Below, piece after piece: positions 13,740-26,490 of a DNA stretch of 64,000 nucleotides. Below the pieces are notes generated by a model. The model saw nothing but the letters and a program-made list of their open reading frames with translations, had not been told where the DNA came from and made no database searches. The stretch comes from Balanoglossus misakiensis (taxonomy: Eukaryota; Hemichordata). The stretch is from positions 5,208,001 through 5,272,000 of the forward strand of contig CM082576.2 in NCBI GenBank assembly GCA_040954595.2, read 5' to 3'. How positions within the stretch are numbered: the stretch's first letter is position 1; every line of letters begins with the position of its first letter. The position numbers and the translations under genes are program-made.

Positions 13740-15241
13740 TGGAAGACCTGGAGAGGCGTATACTCGAAGATGGTTTGCAGGCACACAATGGTGTTATTTT
13801 AATCTGTAGAGAAGTAAAACATGGGTTCATCCATTCATGAATAAATTACTTGTGCAAACATTGAGTAGATGCAATGCAGTGTCATCTTTTGGACATCTTC
13901 CCAGGGTCAACGAACTATAGAACAATTGGATGATTTGAGGTGTGTCAGATGAGTTCAACAATGCAGGTGAACATGCATGCATGCTGTGAGCGACCTTTTT
14001 GTAACATGAAAATGATACCAAGGACGAATTTTAAAACCCATCATAAACTTATATACCGGTAGAATATTTGTTGCTAGATGATTGCAGTTGCACATTTGAT
14101 CACGCCCCATCACAAACACCACCACCAGCTTGTGCCATCACCTGCACGCACACCACATGCAGTGCACTGGCACAAACCAGTGATTTGCTATGCAACCTCC
14201 ACATGATGCAATATACATGCTATTTTGCTGCACCTCGGGTAACACATCTAATCATTCATGGACAGATCCCAGCTAGGACCGATCCATGATTCAATGTACA
14301 GACAGCCAACGTGAACTGATCATCGCTTCTGCGCTGAGAAAGCCCCTCCCCGCTTCATCGATAGTGGGAAGGTGGGGGAAATATTTACCTGTCCTCGCGT
14401 AAAGACTGGGCAAGGCCCAAGGAGACACCATGCAGCTGATCAACGCCTCAAAGGTCAATTACATTTACTGTTTGCACTGCTGAAGCAGACAACACTAAAC
14501 ACTAGGCGTGTGAATGGACAGGTCAACTTGTGCACCAAGGGCAGCCCTGTGCATTTCATTGGCTGCCTATACATCAGATGATGCTGCATTCACAACATTG
14601 TAACCAATGGTCGTCGCTATGAACGCCGCCAAGATTTGAAGCACTTGCGTTGAATGTTTTCTGATCAAATGTACGTTTCTTCCCACCCGTAAATCTTTTA
14701 ATTGAACAATAAACAATAAACGTAACTTGGATTTATGATGCAAGCTACTGAATATATGGTATGATCAGAAAAAAACTTGGCTAATCGACACAAGCGTGTG
14801 CCTGCAATCGACACGATCGTGGCGTGGTACCGCTATTTTTAGGACTGCCTAAGTGCAACAAGATTGTAAATATAGCGCACAATGCCTTCTAATTTACATA
14901 TAACGGATAGGTAACGCGGTATCTATGACAACTGTTAATTGATAATCGAATCGAGCATCGCGTGAACGAAATGCTGGCAAATTAATCATGCTTGCAAATT
15001 AATGTCGTTCTCTTCGCTGAATAAAAATATATTATTATTAACTCCACCCAGTAGCTCAATTTTCCTACTGCACTGAGCTAGGGCGTTGCAAACAGCTGTT
15101 TTACCAGGTAAAACTCGATGGCTGAACTGAGGATCCTGGCTCTCTGAACAGTGCTGTGATGATACACACGTAGAATCAATCATGCGGTAGTTTACAGAGC
15201 TCGCTGCAGTAACTGTGGTTTCCGAGTGTGAGGGGAACGAT
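13740..15241. other. divergent intergenic region, GNPAT / secreted hydrolase
   Basis: About 1.5 kb between the two start codons. On the minus strand, an acceptor right of 13803 and a good donor (GACAG then GTAAAT, near 14387) could bound a GNPAT 5' UTR intron, placing a non-coding exon around 14.4-14.6 kb. CCAAT occurs near 14611. No other coding exon seen. Confidence 0.4.
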
Positions 15242-18200
15242 ATGAGGGTCGTGGGCTGTCTGCTCTGCCTGTCAATTCTTTTGATCTGTGTCAACAGCTG
15301 CTTCAGTAAAAGAAGGGAAATACAGGTAAATATCATGATAAGGTCATGACCGGGGGGGGGGGGACGTGATGGAGGGGTGGCGGGAAGGATGTACCAATGG
15401 TACTTCGTGTTTCAGTTTGATGAGAAGAAAATATTCATTCTCAATTGCATTGCAGATTTTCCTTTTGAGGGCTACTAATTAGTTTATCATGATAATTAAT
15501 ATACTTCAGCAACCTTATTTGCATATTAATAGATCAGAACAACTGGTATGATATATATCAGCATGCACAAGTACACAAGTAAACAAAATTAAACATGTAT
15601 AAAGTCAATATTGACCATTGTTAAATTGGAACCATTGCTTTGTTTACAAACATACATGTATATGTTCAGGATTTATATAAATAAAATATCAGCATTTTCA
15701 ATTTATTTTATGTGGTTACAGAAAGCAGCTTCGCAACTGATAGAGAAAGAATCCAAGAAAGTGGATACCAGTACCTGTAAATCATCCAGTGCTGATCACA
15801 TTGTAAAATTGAGATTGAAACGCAAGGTAAAGTGTTCCTTTAATGGAGGTGTGGTTCCTATATATCCACATAACATTATATTATTGGCACTTTAATGTGT
15901 AGCCATGGACAAAGTAAAAATCAGAGATTGGCTGGATCTCCGGTATCCATATAGTGCACCTGCCAAAATTAAAGTAACCACCTTTTTTTCTTCTAATTTA
16001 CAGAGAAAAGAGGCACTTTCCTGTCTGCTGAAGAATCTTGAATTAAATGTAGAAGATGGCTGGACTTGGTACATATCTTAATTGTTGTTAAAAATGTTTT
16101 AAAAGTCACAGATGAATGTGGAAGCAACAACAAACAGTCTATTTAAAATCACATACAATAACAATTTAATTGCATTTGAAAGCACAATACTATAACAATA
16201 GTCAAGTTAGATTCATTTGTACTTAATTTAGTCATTGTGTTGTTATATCTCTTCATAGATGCTCACTGGTGTGCATTAAAAATCTAAAAATTTAATTTCA
16301 TGTAAATCCCAACCTTTTTTAATTCAAGGTCAGAGCTTGGTACTCTGTTTGATGAGCAAGGAGAAAATTCTAAGGCAACAACATGTCTGAAACAAGCTGC
16401 TAAGCTCACCGGGAAATTATCTTCCCATATCCAAAAATGGCATTTCATTGGTAAGTGTGTAACCTACTGAAATTGCAAAATCTCTTTGGTTTTTGTATGA
16501 TTCAATTATGCCAGAAGTCTTGAAATGGACCATAATGCCATTTTATTATCAGGTCTGAAATTTGTTTGAACTATTTGTTGTGCTGTTTCTGTGTAGGGCC
16601 GTTTGTAATTGGCAAGCCAGAAGTAGATGGAGATCCACTGGAGTTCTATGGTGGCATTTACAATGCATCAAGATATCGCTATGACAAGAAAGTTGTATAT
16701 TACTCTGAGTTGGTCAGTGGTGGTCAGATACAATGGAAGAAAATCCTGCAAAAGGTTGGTGTTGGGTGAAGTTCATAAGAATTTGTGAATAATGTTGTCA
16801 ACTTGCAGTGTTCATTAATTTTTTTCTTTTACACTTTGACACAAATTTTGTGTATTCAAAAATGTCCACATATGGTTATGTGTTCTGCATAACTGAGTGA
16901 CAACCAAATCCCAGCTCAGTAAATACTGCATGGGAAATGAAATGTAGAATATGTACCCAATAAAAATGCATTGTGAAAAGACATTTTCCAAACTGTCTTT
17001 CTCATCTCATCCACAGAATGCAGTTGATAGTGTACAGATTAATCCACAAATCAATTGGAATGAACTTGTCACTGGATTGGGATCAATGGCAATAACTGAG
17101 TGGCAGGTGAGGAATTAACCCTTTCACTGTCATGGTTCAGTCCAAACCCATTGTTTTCTATGGTGAGGTTGGACCTCTAAAGGGGAACTGGGGGTGAAAG
17201 GGTATAATAACATGGTAATGGAGATTATGGTTCAATTTGTCATTACAGCTCTTTTATCTGAAATAAGAAGATAAAATTTGGCATTTGTGCTTCATTTTCA
17301 CTTTCTTGTAGTTACGTTGAAAAGTTATCGAAGCACTTTATTAACTTGAACATTTTTTATTTAACAGGGATGGGCTGTTGGAGAGTTTGCTGTGAACCAA
17401 AATAATGAGAATGTCCTCATCCAGTGTTTGGGTAAGTGCATGACTATCTTAATGTCTTACTTTAATACTCTTATAAGATACGTATCTCTGATTAGACTGA
17501 ACACTTGAAATTACCTCTTGAGGAAAGGGATTTTCGAAAGGAAAACCTCTCTTTAAGAGCAGAAAAAAATCACCCTTTACAAAAGACTGAAAACTAAACA
17601 GTAAACTGGTATTTTTTGTGTCAGGTGTCACAACTATGTTTGTTGATGGTGTCTTTCTCACTGGTGATGTCTACAGAAGATCTCAATATTGGTGAGTTTA
17701 TATCGTGTACATATGATTCTCTGAGCTGATGTCAGACAAATATTGCTGCACACAGTCTGCACTCATACAAATATGTTATTTTTCACCTTCATGGTCAGTT
17801 ATACATACATGTAGTATCAATTCTGCTCTCAAGTTCTAACACACTGATATCTATTATTTTTTTCCACAGGTATTCAGTATCCTTATCACATGGCATACAC
17901 ACTCTTTACGTCAAACTCAGAACCAAAGGCACAGAGGTGATCTTTCTTACATTAGAATTTCGTTTTTGGTTACTTTCGCCATATGTGAGAAAGTCCCTAA
18001 GTCTGCACAAATGAGGCTTTGTGCATCATTTTATGCACCAATAATACAGATTCAGTCTTTTCCAAATAAGCCAAAATGCTCATTCAATTGGTCTAGAAAA
18101 GTGAACCTTCCAATTGCGTACAACCAGCTTCTCGTGATTGTGGTGTATTTTTTCTATGCTTTCATTTCCAGGTGTTCCAGTGTAATTTAAAACTTGCAGG

Positions 18201-21200
18201 TACTGACACTCTGGAAGTTCATGAACCGATCGTGAAACCCGATCTTGTGAATGGTCATCTGTTTGGTCACATGATTGCGGTACCGGTCAGCAACCTGCAT
18301 TCCACTAAATGGATCAAATCTCTCAAGTAAGAAATCTGTGATGTCACTGTTCTATACTAAAGTATCTAGAGCAGCTGAGAGGTGGCAGAGATGTCTTGCA
18401 GGACAGGTTGCCAGTACAAATGCCTGCCTGGCACATCTCTGTAGCCACCCAAAAATATTTTGCAAAGATTTAACTGTAAAGCAGTTTCAGAGCAAACAGT
18501 TAGATTTTGTATTACTGATTTCTGATTCTGATAGCATTGCCATGGCAATTTAGAGATCTCTTACCTTCGTTCATTTGTTGATTTCTAATCCTGATAGGGT
18601 TACCATGGCAAGCCAGAGCTATGGATCACCAGTGACAGCTCACCTGTCAGATAATAGCAAGCAGTTCGGAATAGCACCTGGTCAGACCATGCCTATTGCT
18701 ATTGAAGTACATCACAAAGATGAAACAGACCACATGCCATGTAAGGACACCAGGTGTGTAAGCCAATCAGAAACCAGGTTCAACCAAGATCAATTTTTGT
18801 GTCAACTTTGTTTGTATTTAATCCCTCATTTTGAATGCAACCATGTGATGATTAATGCTTTAAGGTCATGTTGCAAGTGAAAAATAAGCTCATTGGTATG
18901 TTGTGTTGTAATACTTTTAAAGCTGGCAAAAAAAAAGAGTAATTTCTTGTGACCATAATATACATGTAGGTCAAGGGTTTCATGTAGTCAAAATTTGCAG
19001 TGAAACTGAGGAGACTGCAGTCGTGAAATATCCTGCAAAACAAAGACTTAAAGACTTTTGATATCCTTTCTGTCACAGGTTCACTCTGAAATTCAGCACA
19101 TCCGACGGCCAATCACAGCAGCTGCCAATCATATTACGATGCAGAAATTACGGCGAATCATTCATTTACACATTCAAGGACCATGACAGTTCTGTGAGTT
19201 CAAACTCTTGCAATTCATCACAGATGATTTTTATGCTGCAGAGATTATTTGTGAAGCAGTCTACTACCTGATATAGACAGGGGCATTTCTCGTGAGTTAT
19301 ATCTGCAAGAAATGGTAGAATTGTTTGTTTTGATGGAACAGAATGCTGTGGAGGAAATGACAAGGGGTTTCACCTATGACTATGATGACATACATGTTGG
19401 TATATACACATTGAATAATGTTACCTATGTTTTGTTGCCACTAGATTCAACAAGCTGCAACCATACCTCCGTTGGACGATTGCCCCAATAATGTATGCCC
19501 AGTAAGTACTGGAAACATGAAGCAATTTGTATTGAGATGCACATTGTTGTACTCAAACATACTGGAGTGTGTGTACGGTATGTTCGGCATGTTCAGTTGA
19601 TGTACATCTTTTTAGTTTCTGGTACTCATCTTGTGTTTCTATTTTCTCTTTGCAGGTTTTGTTGACTCTACATGGCACAGGTAAAGATCACCGCAAAAAT
19701 ATTCAAATTGAAGTTGTGTAAATCTTCAATGTTTAGATTATCAGGTTACTGGTATCGTCACTTACAATGTAGAATACCAAGATGCATTTCTACAGGCCTC
19801 AGTACTGACATATCACTGTCTTTCCCTTGAAATGAGCAGGAGTTCAAGTTCAAAATCAAGCTGACAGTTACAAGAGGATGGAAAATGGGAAATGGATCTT
19901 TGGATTCGAGACAGCCTGGGTGCTTGCCACTACGAGGTAATCACAGTGTCTGCTGTAGTACTAGGTAACCTTTCCTACAAAGGTATAGATCATTTCTAAA
20001 TTTCTGTCTCTTAATTTCAGACATGGAGCCCATAACTGGGAAGGACCAGGAGCACTTACTTCAATCACGGCTCTAAATATGCTTCAACAGGTACATGTAT
20101 TGCTAAAATTTCACTTTTTGGATTTTGTAGGTAAAACGTACGTACACTTCCTGTTCCTATTCAACTTCTGTGTGCTAGAGCCAGTTTTGGAACAGTTTGT
20201 ACTGTATTCCCTGGTGCAATTGCTTTCTTTGTAAAGTGATGTTTGATTGGTGTGTTATTCATGCTATGCAATATCTTTTCATTTCATTTCAAAGTTTAGC
20301 CAAGAAGCACCATGGTTGTCAAGCAAAGCCAGTGCCCACCATGTGATCTTTGCCGGTCATTCCATGGGAGGTCACGGAGCATGGCATTTGGCCGTCCACT
20401 ATCCAGACAGAGCGTTAGCGGTGATGTCATTGGCTGGTTGGATCAAGAAAGAAGAATATGGAGACAGCAATGAGTTTTTCAGGTAAAATGATGTTGCTAT
20501 TGTCTTGCTTGCCATTTTGCAGAATATTTACCACATCTGGATTTTGGTATTTATTTTGATTTTGATTTTTCTTCTTCAGACATGATACCAGTACGAGTCA
20601 TACCGATCCAGCTGTCAAAGCCATTATGGAGGTAAGAAAAGTCAGTGTTGAAAACACATGCCATACACGATTTAACACTGCTAAATAAATTTAAAGTAAG
20701 ACTGATGAAACTGATTTTCATTTTGGAAAGTGTGTCAACTGTAATCTCTCTGTCATTTCCAGGCTTGCATAGCTGAAAATAATGCAGATCTTCACGTTTC
20801 TAACCTGCAAGTAAGTCACTGTATGGATGAGAGACTTTTGCAAGGGTTGTGTAATGTTGATGAATCTGACTTTATGATGTCACTAAATACATAAATCTGT
20901 GATTTTCATTCCTGTCCTTTCATGGGAAACAGGTCACTTCATATTTTCACTCTCAACTTTTTTAAATGTCATTATTGTTTGTGGTCTCTTTTCAGCATGT
21001 TGAAGTTTTCACAAGAATTGGTGCAAATGACAGAACAGTAAATCCATACTTTGTCAGGTAAGTTCAGTGATAAAGAGACATTGTGCCTCTATATAAACTG
21101 GATGAAATGTTTGCACCCTTTGCTTTTGCTTTAGATCACATTAAACTCTTTTCTGTTTTGCATGCACTGACTTAACAGGTAATATGAAATTCATGTATAA

Positions 21201-23585
21201 CGTCTGGAAAAAGATTTTTAATTTATTTTCAATATTTTGGGTTGCTCTGTAGGAGGATGTATCGTCTTCTGAAAGAACACAATGTGAGTGTTACTTATGA
21301 AGAACTGGAGGGTAAAGAACACTGGTGGTGGGATACATTGTAAGTATCTTGTTATATTTGTCTTCCGAATTTTAAATTAGTGTTTGCCTGCTTGTAAACA
21401 AAACGATATTCTTAACAGAAACATTTTGTGTGACGTTCTTCCATGCCCAGGCAGTTAGATCTTCTAGATGTACAGGGACTTTTGTTTTGTTTCCAGGGAA
21501 ACCAATGATGGAGGAGCAGTTAACGATAAACAGCTGAGAGACTTTGTCATGAAACACACAAAAAATCTGATCATTGGAGAAAGCGCTGTGGATGAAGAGA
21601 GTTGTGATGATGAGGAGTGCGAGGATGTTGGCACGGTGACAAGATACAGTGGGAGACAAGCAGCCACTGAGAGGAAAGGACGATACACAATGACAGTGAT
21701 CAATCCCGCCTTCATGGAAGGACTTCACGGTGTTAGAATCTTGCAACAGATTGTACCGTTCAGGATCAGTAGAGTAGAGGTCAGTCAGAAACTTGATGTG
21801 TCTGCTGATTTGGGCATGTGAGGGCGCCATCATCAAGCTCCTCTCAGTTTTGTGCCCCTCACTGTCATATCGGCATAGTTCAAGTGAAGATAATACATCT
21901 TCAAGAAAATATATCTTTCAAGATCAAGAAATAATTTTTAAATGTAATCTTTCCAACTAAAGTATGATGATTTTTTTTCCAGATGGATTTCTCATCAGAT
22001 CGGGTCACCATGGTAACCACCAATGTCCAAAAGTTTGGTTTGTATGAACCCATTCTATCGCCAGTGGAATGGACCTCAAAGTCTGTGACAGTAAGTTTCT
22101 TGCAACCATTGAATCAATTGTGAAATGTACCAAATCTAGATGTTTTAGGAAGTATGCATAATCTTCTGTAAATGTGCTTTACTTTGCATTTTTCTGCTAC
22201 GACCAAACTTTCTTTGTCACAGATCGATGGCTCAGAATTTCCCTCAACTGATGTTACACAGGTAGCAATGGATGGGGCACATTTTTGTAAATCACAAGGT
22301 AATCATATGTTTTCTATTGCATAGCCACAGTTCTCGCTCCAGGGTCTATGATCTTGCTACGTTCTTGGATCTTTATACTGAACAGGATATCTGTAGCATC
22401 AAGTATGCCTAGGTAGGAAACTCCATGGTGACAAACTATCTTAGTTGTACAAATGTTTTCTCATGATTCTAAATTCAGGAAAGTGGTCAGTCTGCCAAAA
22501 GAAAGGACCAAATTTCGAGACCCACCAACAACGAGGACCGTCAAATCTGGGACCAGCAAGGAGGGTTGCTGAAGACCAATTTCTGATTGTCACAGGTTCG
22601 TGGTTTACTGGTGTCCTATTTTGGAGTTGAATCAATATTTGGTGGCAAAAGTGTTCATCTGTGTTCCATAATTTCCCAAGTGTGTTTTAATCATCTCAGG
22701 TCCACCTTTAATCCACACAGGTACTGGTGGCCCCACGGATGTGACAACCACACTGCAGCAACTCTCTGTCTACATTGCTAATTTATTCTTCTTGACTTCT
22801 GACACCATTGCGCCTGTCGTCAAAGACACCGACCTCACAGAGGACACTGCCAGTCAGTTCAATTTAATTGTTGTGGGTGGACCCGAGGAAAACATCTGGG
22901 CTCAGAAAATCTTAGAGAATAGTCTGCCACTTTCAGTAGATGAAAAGGGTGAGTATAGAGAATGTTGTTTTCGTAAAAATATGGACTGAGATTTTTCGTC
23001 TGTCTTGAATTGATAATCCAGGATTTAATCCCTGGGACTCGTAGAGCCCAGTGCCTCCAAGCCACATGCAGATAACCTATAAAATGCTGATGTTAATGTC
23101 AGTTCTTATTGCCATCTTGTACTACAGGTATTGCACTTGGCGAGTGTGTGTTTACCCAGCATGCAACAGGAGCTCTGTTTCTGGCACCACACAGAGGAAG
23201 TGGCGTGGCATTGTTACTGGTGGGTAACTCCATACAAGGCGTGGAAGATGTAGTGAGATTGGCCAGTCCTACCATACCACCAATGACCAGATCACCAGTA
23301 AGTAATTCACTGTTTGTGGCACTTGATCAATTTACTCCAAGTATTCAGTGTCCATGACAACAAAGAGACTGGTGTAGTATATGCTTTTGCTGCTCATGTT
23401 ATATACATACATGCATCTAACTGTATCTCTCTTTCTTTTTTACCATATAGTTTTCTAACCTTGTACCTGACTATGTGATAACTGGAGCAGATTTCAAGAG
23501 CAAGGGACCAGGTGGCTATTTGTGTACAGGTTTCTGGGGCAACCAGTGGGACTACAGAAGAGAGATTTCATCATGTGCTTGCTGA
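15242..23585 (+). CDS. secreted alpha/beta-hydrolase, prolyl-oligopeptidase (S9)-like, 28 exons
   Basis: Exons: 15242-15325, 15722-15826, 16004-16068, 16329-16450, 16597-16754, 17017-17106, 17368-17431, 17625-17691, 17870-17936, 18172-18326, 18598-18753, 19079-19193, 19445-19501, 19656-19680, 19840-19936, 20021-20090, 20295-20482, 20580-20631, 20763-20810, 20996-21057, 21253-21339, 21497-21779, 21983-22090, 22223-22298, 22479-22595, 22721-22948, 23128-23297, 23451-23585. All phases agree; about 1016 residues. Residues 1-20 or so are a signal peptide (MRVVGCLLCLSILLICVNSC). After a 440-residue N-terminal region comes VLLTLHGTG, then GHSMGG with the nucleophile Ser522, Asp607 in IGANDRTV and His639 in GKEHWWWD. 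Order and spacing match S9-type peptidases. About 370 residues follow (TGTGGPTDV, NLIVVGGPEEN, ATGALFLAPHRGSGVALLL) that I cannot assign. Substrate unknown; no transmembrane segment or ER-retention signal seen, so secretion is inferred. Confidence 0.88.
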
Positions 23586-24389
23586 CAAAGTGCCATTCCA
23601 TATTTAGTATGATGTCTTTGCATTTCCAACCAATATCATTGCAGACCGCGAAAGATTTGTCTGACAGCACAAGTGGTGAAGGCGTGAAAAACTAGAATTC
23701 ACTGTCGGGAAGATTTTTAGGGGAAAGGTTCTTTTACAGCCAGTCGCACCCTTATTCACTAAGCAATATAGCTGGTTACCCAGCAAAGTCTCCAAATGTT
23801 CTGTAATATAATCAAGAGATACCCTCAATCCACTCATTTCTAATGTAACAGGACAAGTCCATTGGGAGAACAACTGACTTTAATCTTGTTCTGTAATTGG
23901 CCATATCTTTGCGTTTGTGTTTTTTTTTTATCCTAAACTATCTTGTGAAAGTAGAAACTTTTGGAAAAAACTGCTACATATGAAAGAAAATAGAGAGTAA
24001 AGTGTAGATAATTTACAACAAATAGTAGTCCATAGATCTGTGTAGCTGGTACAAATCATTAATTGGATATCAGAACATGTGTCAGAATATGTTTAAATAT
24101 TTGAAAGAAATGTACAGAAAAGACAATGATCTTATAACAGATGTACAGTACAACCACATTTATAGATCATAAATTGTATTTGTGGTTATAAACTACTCGC
24201 ATTCAGAAACTTTTTTGCAAAGGAAAGTCAAGTGTGTAATACATGTCTCCCACGTGGCAGTACTTATGTAGTGACAGGGAATGCTGTTATAAGATGGTGA
24301 TTTTTCACTCTACCACTGGCATTTCATTGCTTTTTAGATAAAACAAGCATTTTTTTTCGAGATGACTGAGTTTTGTTCAGCAACCTTGT
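23586..24389. other. intergenic between convergent genes
   Basis: 3' UTR of the hydrolase from the left and of the acidic myristoylated protein from the right. I see no canonical AATAAA on the plus strand and no further exon. Confidence 0.4.
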
Positions 24390-25900
24390 CTACCCCCACA
24401 TCCAATTTGCCATCCACTTTGAAGGACTTCTCATGGCTCCTCTCTGCCCACCGAAAACTTTTTCCGGATTTTCTCCATTCTCCTCATCGCCTGTCTGGTT
24501 GCCTGGCAACGTGGTGTCCTCACCAGAGCCGTCGTCGTCCTTCTTTGCGCTGCCGCTCCTCTTGATCTCCGCCACCTTCACTTCGTCGATCGAGATGACA
24601 GCGTCGACGAAATCGTCTTCCACCTCGAAATCTGCCGGGGGCTCAATTCTGGTGCCGATCACCACGAGGCCGTCACGGACCCCGATGTTACTGTCGGAGG
24701 AGGAATGGGGGTTGTTCTTTCTCTTCTTGAAGAAGTTGAAGAACGGCGTGCTGCTTCGTGACTTTTTCACGCCTGACGTTTGCTGCTGGCCTGTTGCCGG
24801 GTTGTTCATTTCTCTTTCAGGTGTCGCTGACGGAATCTCCGAACCTTCGTTTGTTGATGGTGCGACAGGTTTTGGTTCCATCACTTCACGTTGCAGTTCC
24901 CCTAACAGGGGATCTGATTCTGCTTGCTCATAAATTTCGTTCTCTGACTCTGACGTTTCTGACTTCACCGCGTCTGCATTTTCTTCCTTGTCTAATGGCT
25001 GGTGTGCTTGTGTTAATAGTTCGTCACAGGGATTATCGACTACCTGTGTTTCTGAAGCAACATCTCCGGCTATAACGGTGTCTTCTGTGTCAGTATCTGA
25101 CAGTTCATCTTCAATCTCGTCACGCGGGTTTGAGTCATCCGCTCTAGAACTTGACACTTTGTTCTCAGTCTCAGCATCCGAAAGTAAATCATTCGTCTCA
25201 AGATCCATCACATCGGACACTTCGTTCTCCGACTTCGCATCCGAAGTTACGTCATTCGTCTTGGCATCCATCACTGATGCGTCTTTTGCCTTGCCCTCTA
25301 CAGTGGCACCGTTGATTTCAACCCCTTCTCTTCCACCTTTGGTATCGTGTTCAACATATTTGTTCGGTAGGAAGGTAACTTTCACATCGTCAGCACTCTC
25401 CGGGTTTTGCTCTTCATCATCAATGACTTCCAAAGTTCCACTTATCGTCTGCTGTGGAACCTCTTCGTCGACAGGAGAATATAATGCCTGCTCTTGCCAT
25501 CCAAGATTTTCTGGAATCGGATTCACTGACAGTGTGCGAACATTTTCGTTCGAGGTAGACAGTGAGATACTGGCTCTCTAGAATAAAAACACACACATTT
25601 GCATTCATTAAAACGCGAAGTTTTATCATCCACGTAAAGGTGTGGGTTGTATTCCAAATAATTGAAAATGAGAGCAAAAAGAGCAATAAGAATATAGTTT
25701 TTCTGTGCTTTAAAAAGAATGGTTAACCGTCGCTCAAACATCAGACATCCACCATGTAACAAGCTACAGAGTCATTGGTCCCATTTTGTACAACTTTTTA
25801 AAAGTTGGAAATTCACAGTGTATGAAAAGAAATAAGGACTTACTTTGACGTCATAACATCCGCAACTATTTTTACCACATACCGACGGGCCTGCTCCCAT
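24390..25900 (-). CDS. acidic, probably N-myristoylated protein (2 exons), possibly BCAS1-like
   Basis: Exon 1 25900-25883 is only 18 nt and encodes MGAGPS; exon 2 25577-24390 continues in phase 0, giving 401 residues. Gly2 and Ser6 fit the N-myristoylation consensus MGxxxS. The body is low-complexity and rich in Glu, Asp and Ser, with near-repeats such as SDVMDLETNDLLSDAE and TSDAKSENEVSD. A basic-aromatic patch, SSTPFFNFFKKRK, precedes a conserved-looking segment DGLVVIGTRIEPPADFEVED, and the protein ends MANWMWG. Myristate plus a FF-basic patch in an acidic disordered chain recalls membrane-bound proteins such as BCAS1/MARCKS types; the BCAS1 link is only a guess from this architecture. 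The start depends on accepting the tiny exon: donor GTATGT and acceptor TTCTAG are both good. It is divergent from MBIP. Confidence 0.7.
25846..25853. promoter_or_regulatory. full CRE palindrome in intron 1 of the acidic protein gene
   Basis: TGACGTCA, a consensus CREB/ATF site, 30 bases inside the first intron (minus-strand gene). Sequence match only. Confidence 0.35.
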
Positions 25901-26490
25901 TTTTCCAGATTAGTTTCGATTCTTTCCTTCCGAACTTTGACGATACTTGGCAAACAACTTGAATGCACAAATTAGGCCGTTAGAGATTATTGGGCGCGTG
26001 AGTTCCATCGGAGTTCTATTCAAGTTGAAAATTCCCAAGCGCGCAAGTGAACGCGCTTCAAAACACATGGAAACAGGGACTTTGAAGTTTGCACGGACGC
26101 TTTTCTATTTTGCGCTAAGTTGTGTTTTACAAAATAGTCGCTGAGTTATCACGGTACATGTATATTGAAGGCAGGAAAAATTAATATTCTAACAAAAAAG
26201 ATGTGGAAATATTTCCACGTTGTTTTTGTCGTCTCTGGGGATTTGCATGGACGGTGGATATTTGCGACGTTGCATCCACTAAAACTGAGCCGTTTCTTTG
26301 GGATTTCCCGAAAAAGCGAGTCATATAATCGTAAAATCGGCTGCCTATAAAAATTATCGATGATTTACGATTGGATAGCGTACTTTTTGAAACCGTCTAA
26401 TGACGTCACAGGGAATCCCGAAAGACGACCATGCCACGTGACAAATGTTGTTCATGTCAAAGGTCAAAAGGATTCCCCAAACAGATGAAG
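25901..26490. promoter_or_regulatory. putative bidirectional promoter, acidic protein gene / MBIP
   Basis: 590 bases separate the two divergent start codons. The segment holds a consensus CRE (26401-26408), a CACGTG E-box near 26435 and the AAGATGGCGG context of the MBIP ATG. A short ORF starting at 26431 is in frame with MBIP; I prefer the ATG with the better context at 26491. Confidence 0.5.
26401..26408. promoter_or_regulatory. CRE (CREB/ATF) palindrome upstream of MBIP
   Basis: TGACGTCA, 83 bases before the preferred MBIP start. A full palindromic site this close to a start codon in a head-to-head promoter is typical of CREB/ATF regulation; binding is inferred. Confidence 0.4.

Noticed and set aside
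13740-13784. GNPAT start at 13784
   Set aside because: That codon is GTG, with a stop in frame upstream; the ATG at 13739 is the first real start.
24373-25581. Long plus-strand ORFs across 24.4-25.6 kb
   Set aside because: Antisense shadows of the minus-strand acidic exon, whose composition leaves opposite frames open. The minus frame has a good acceptor and a joined start.
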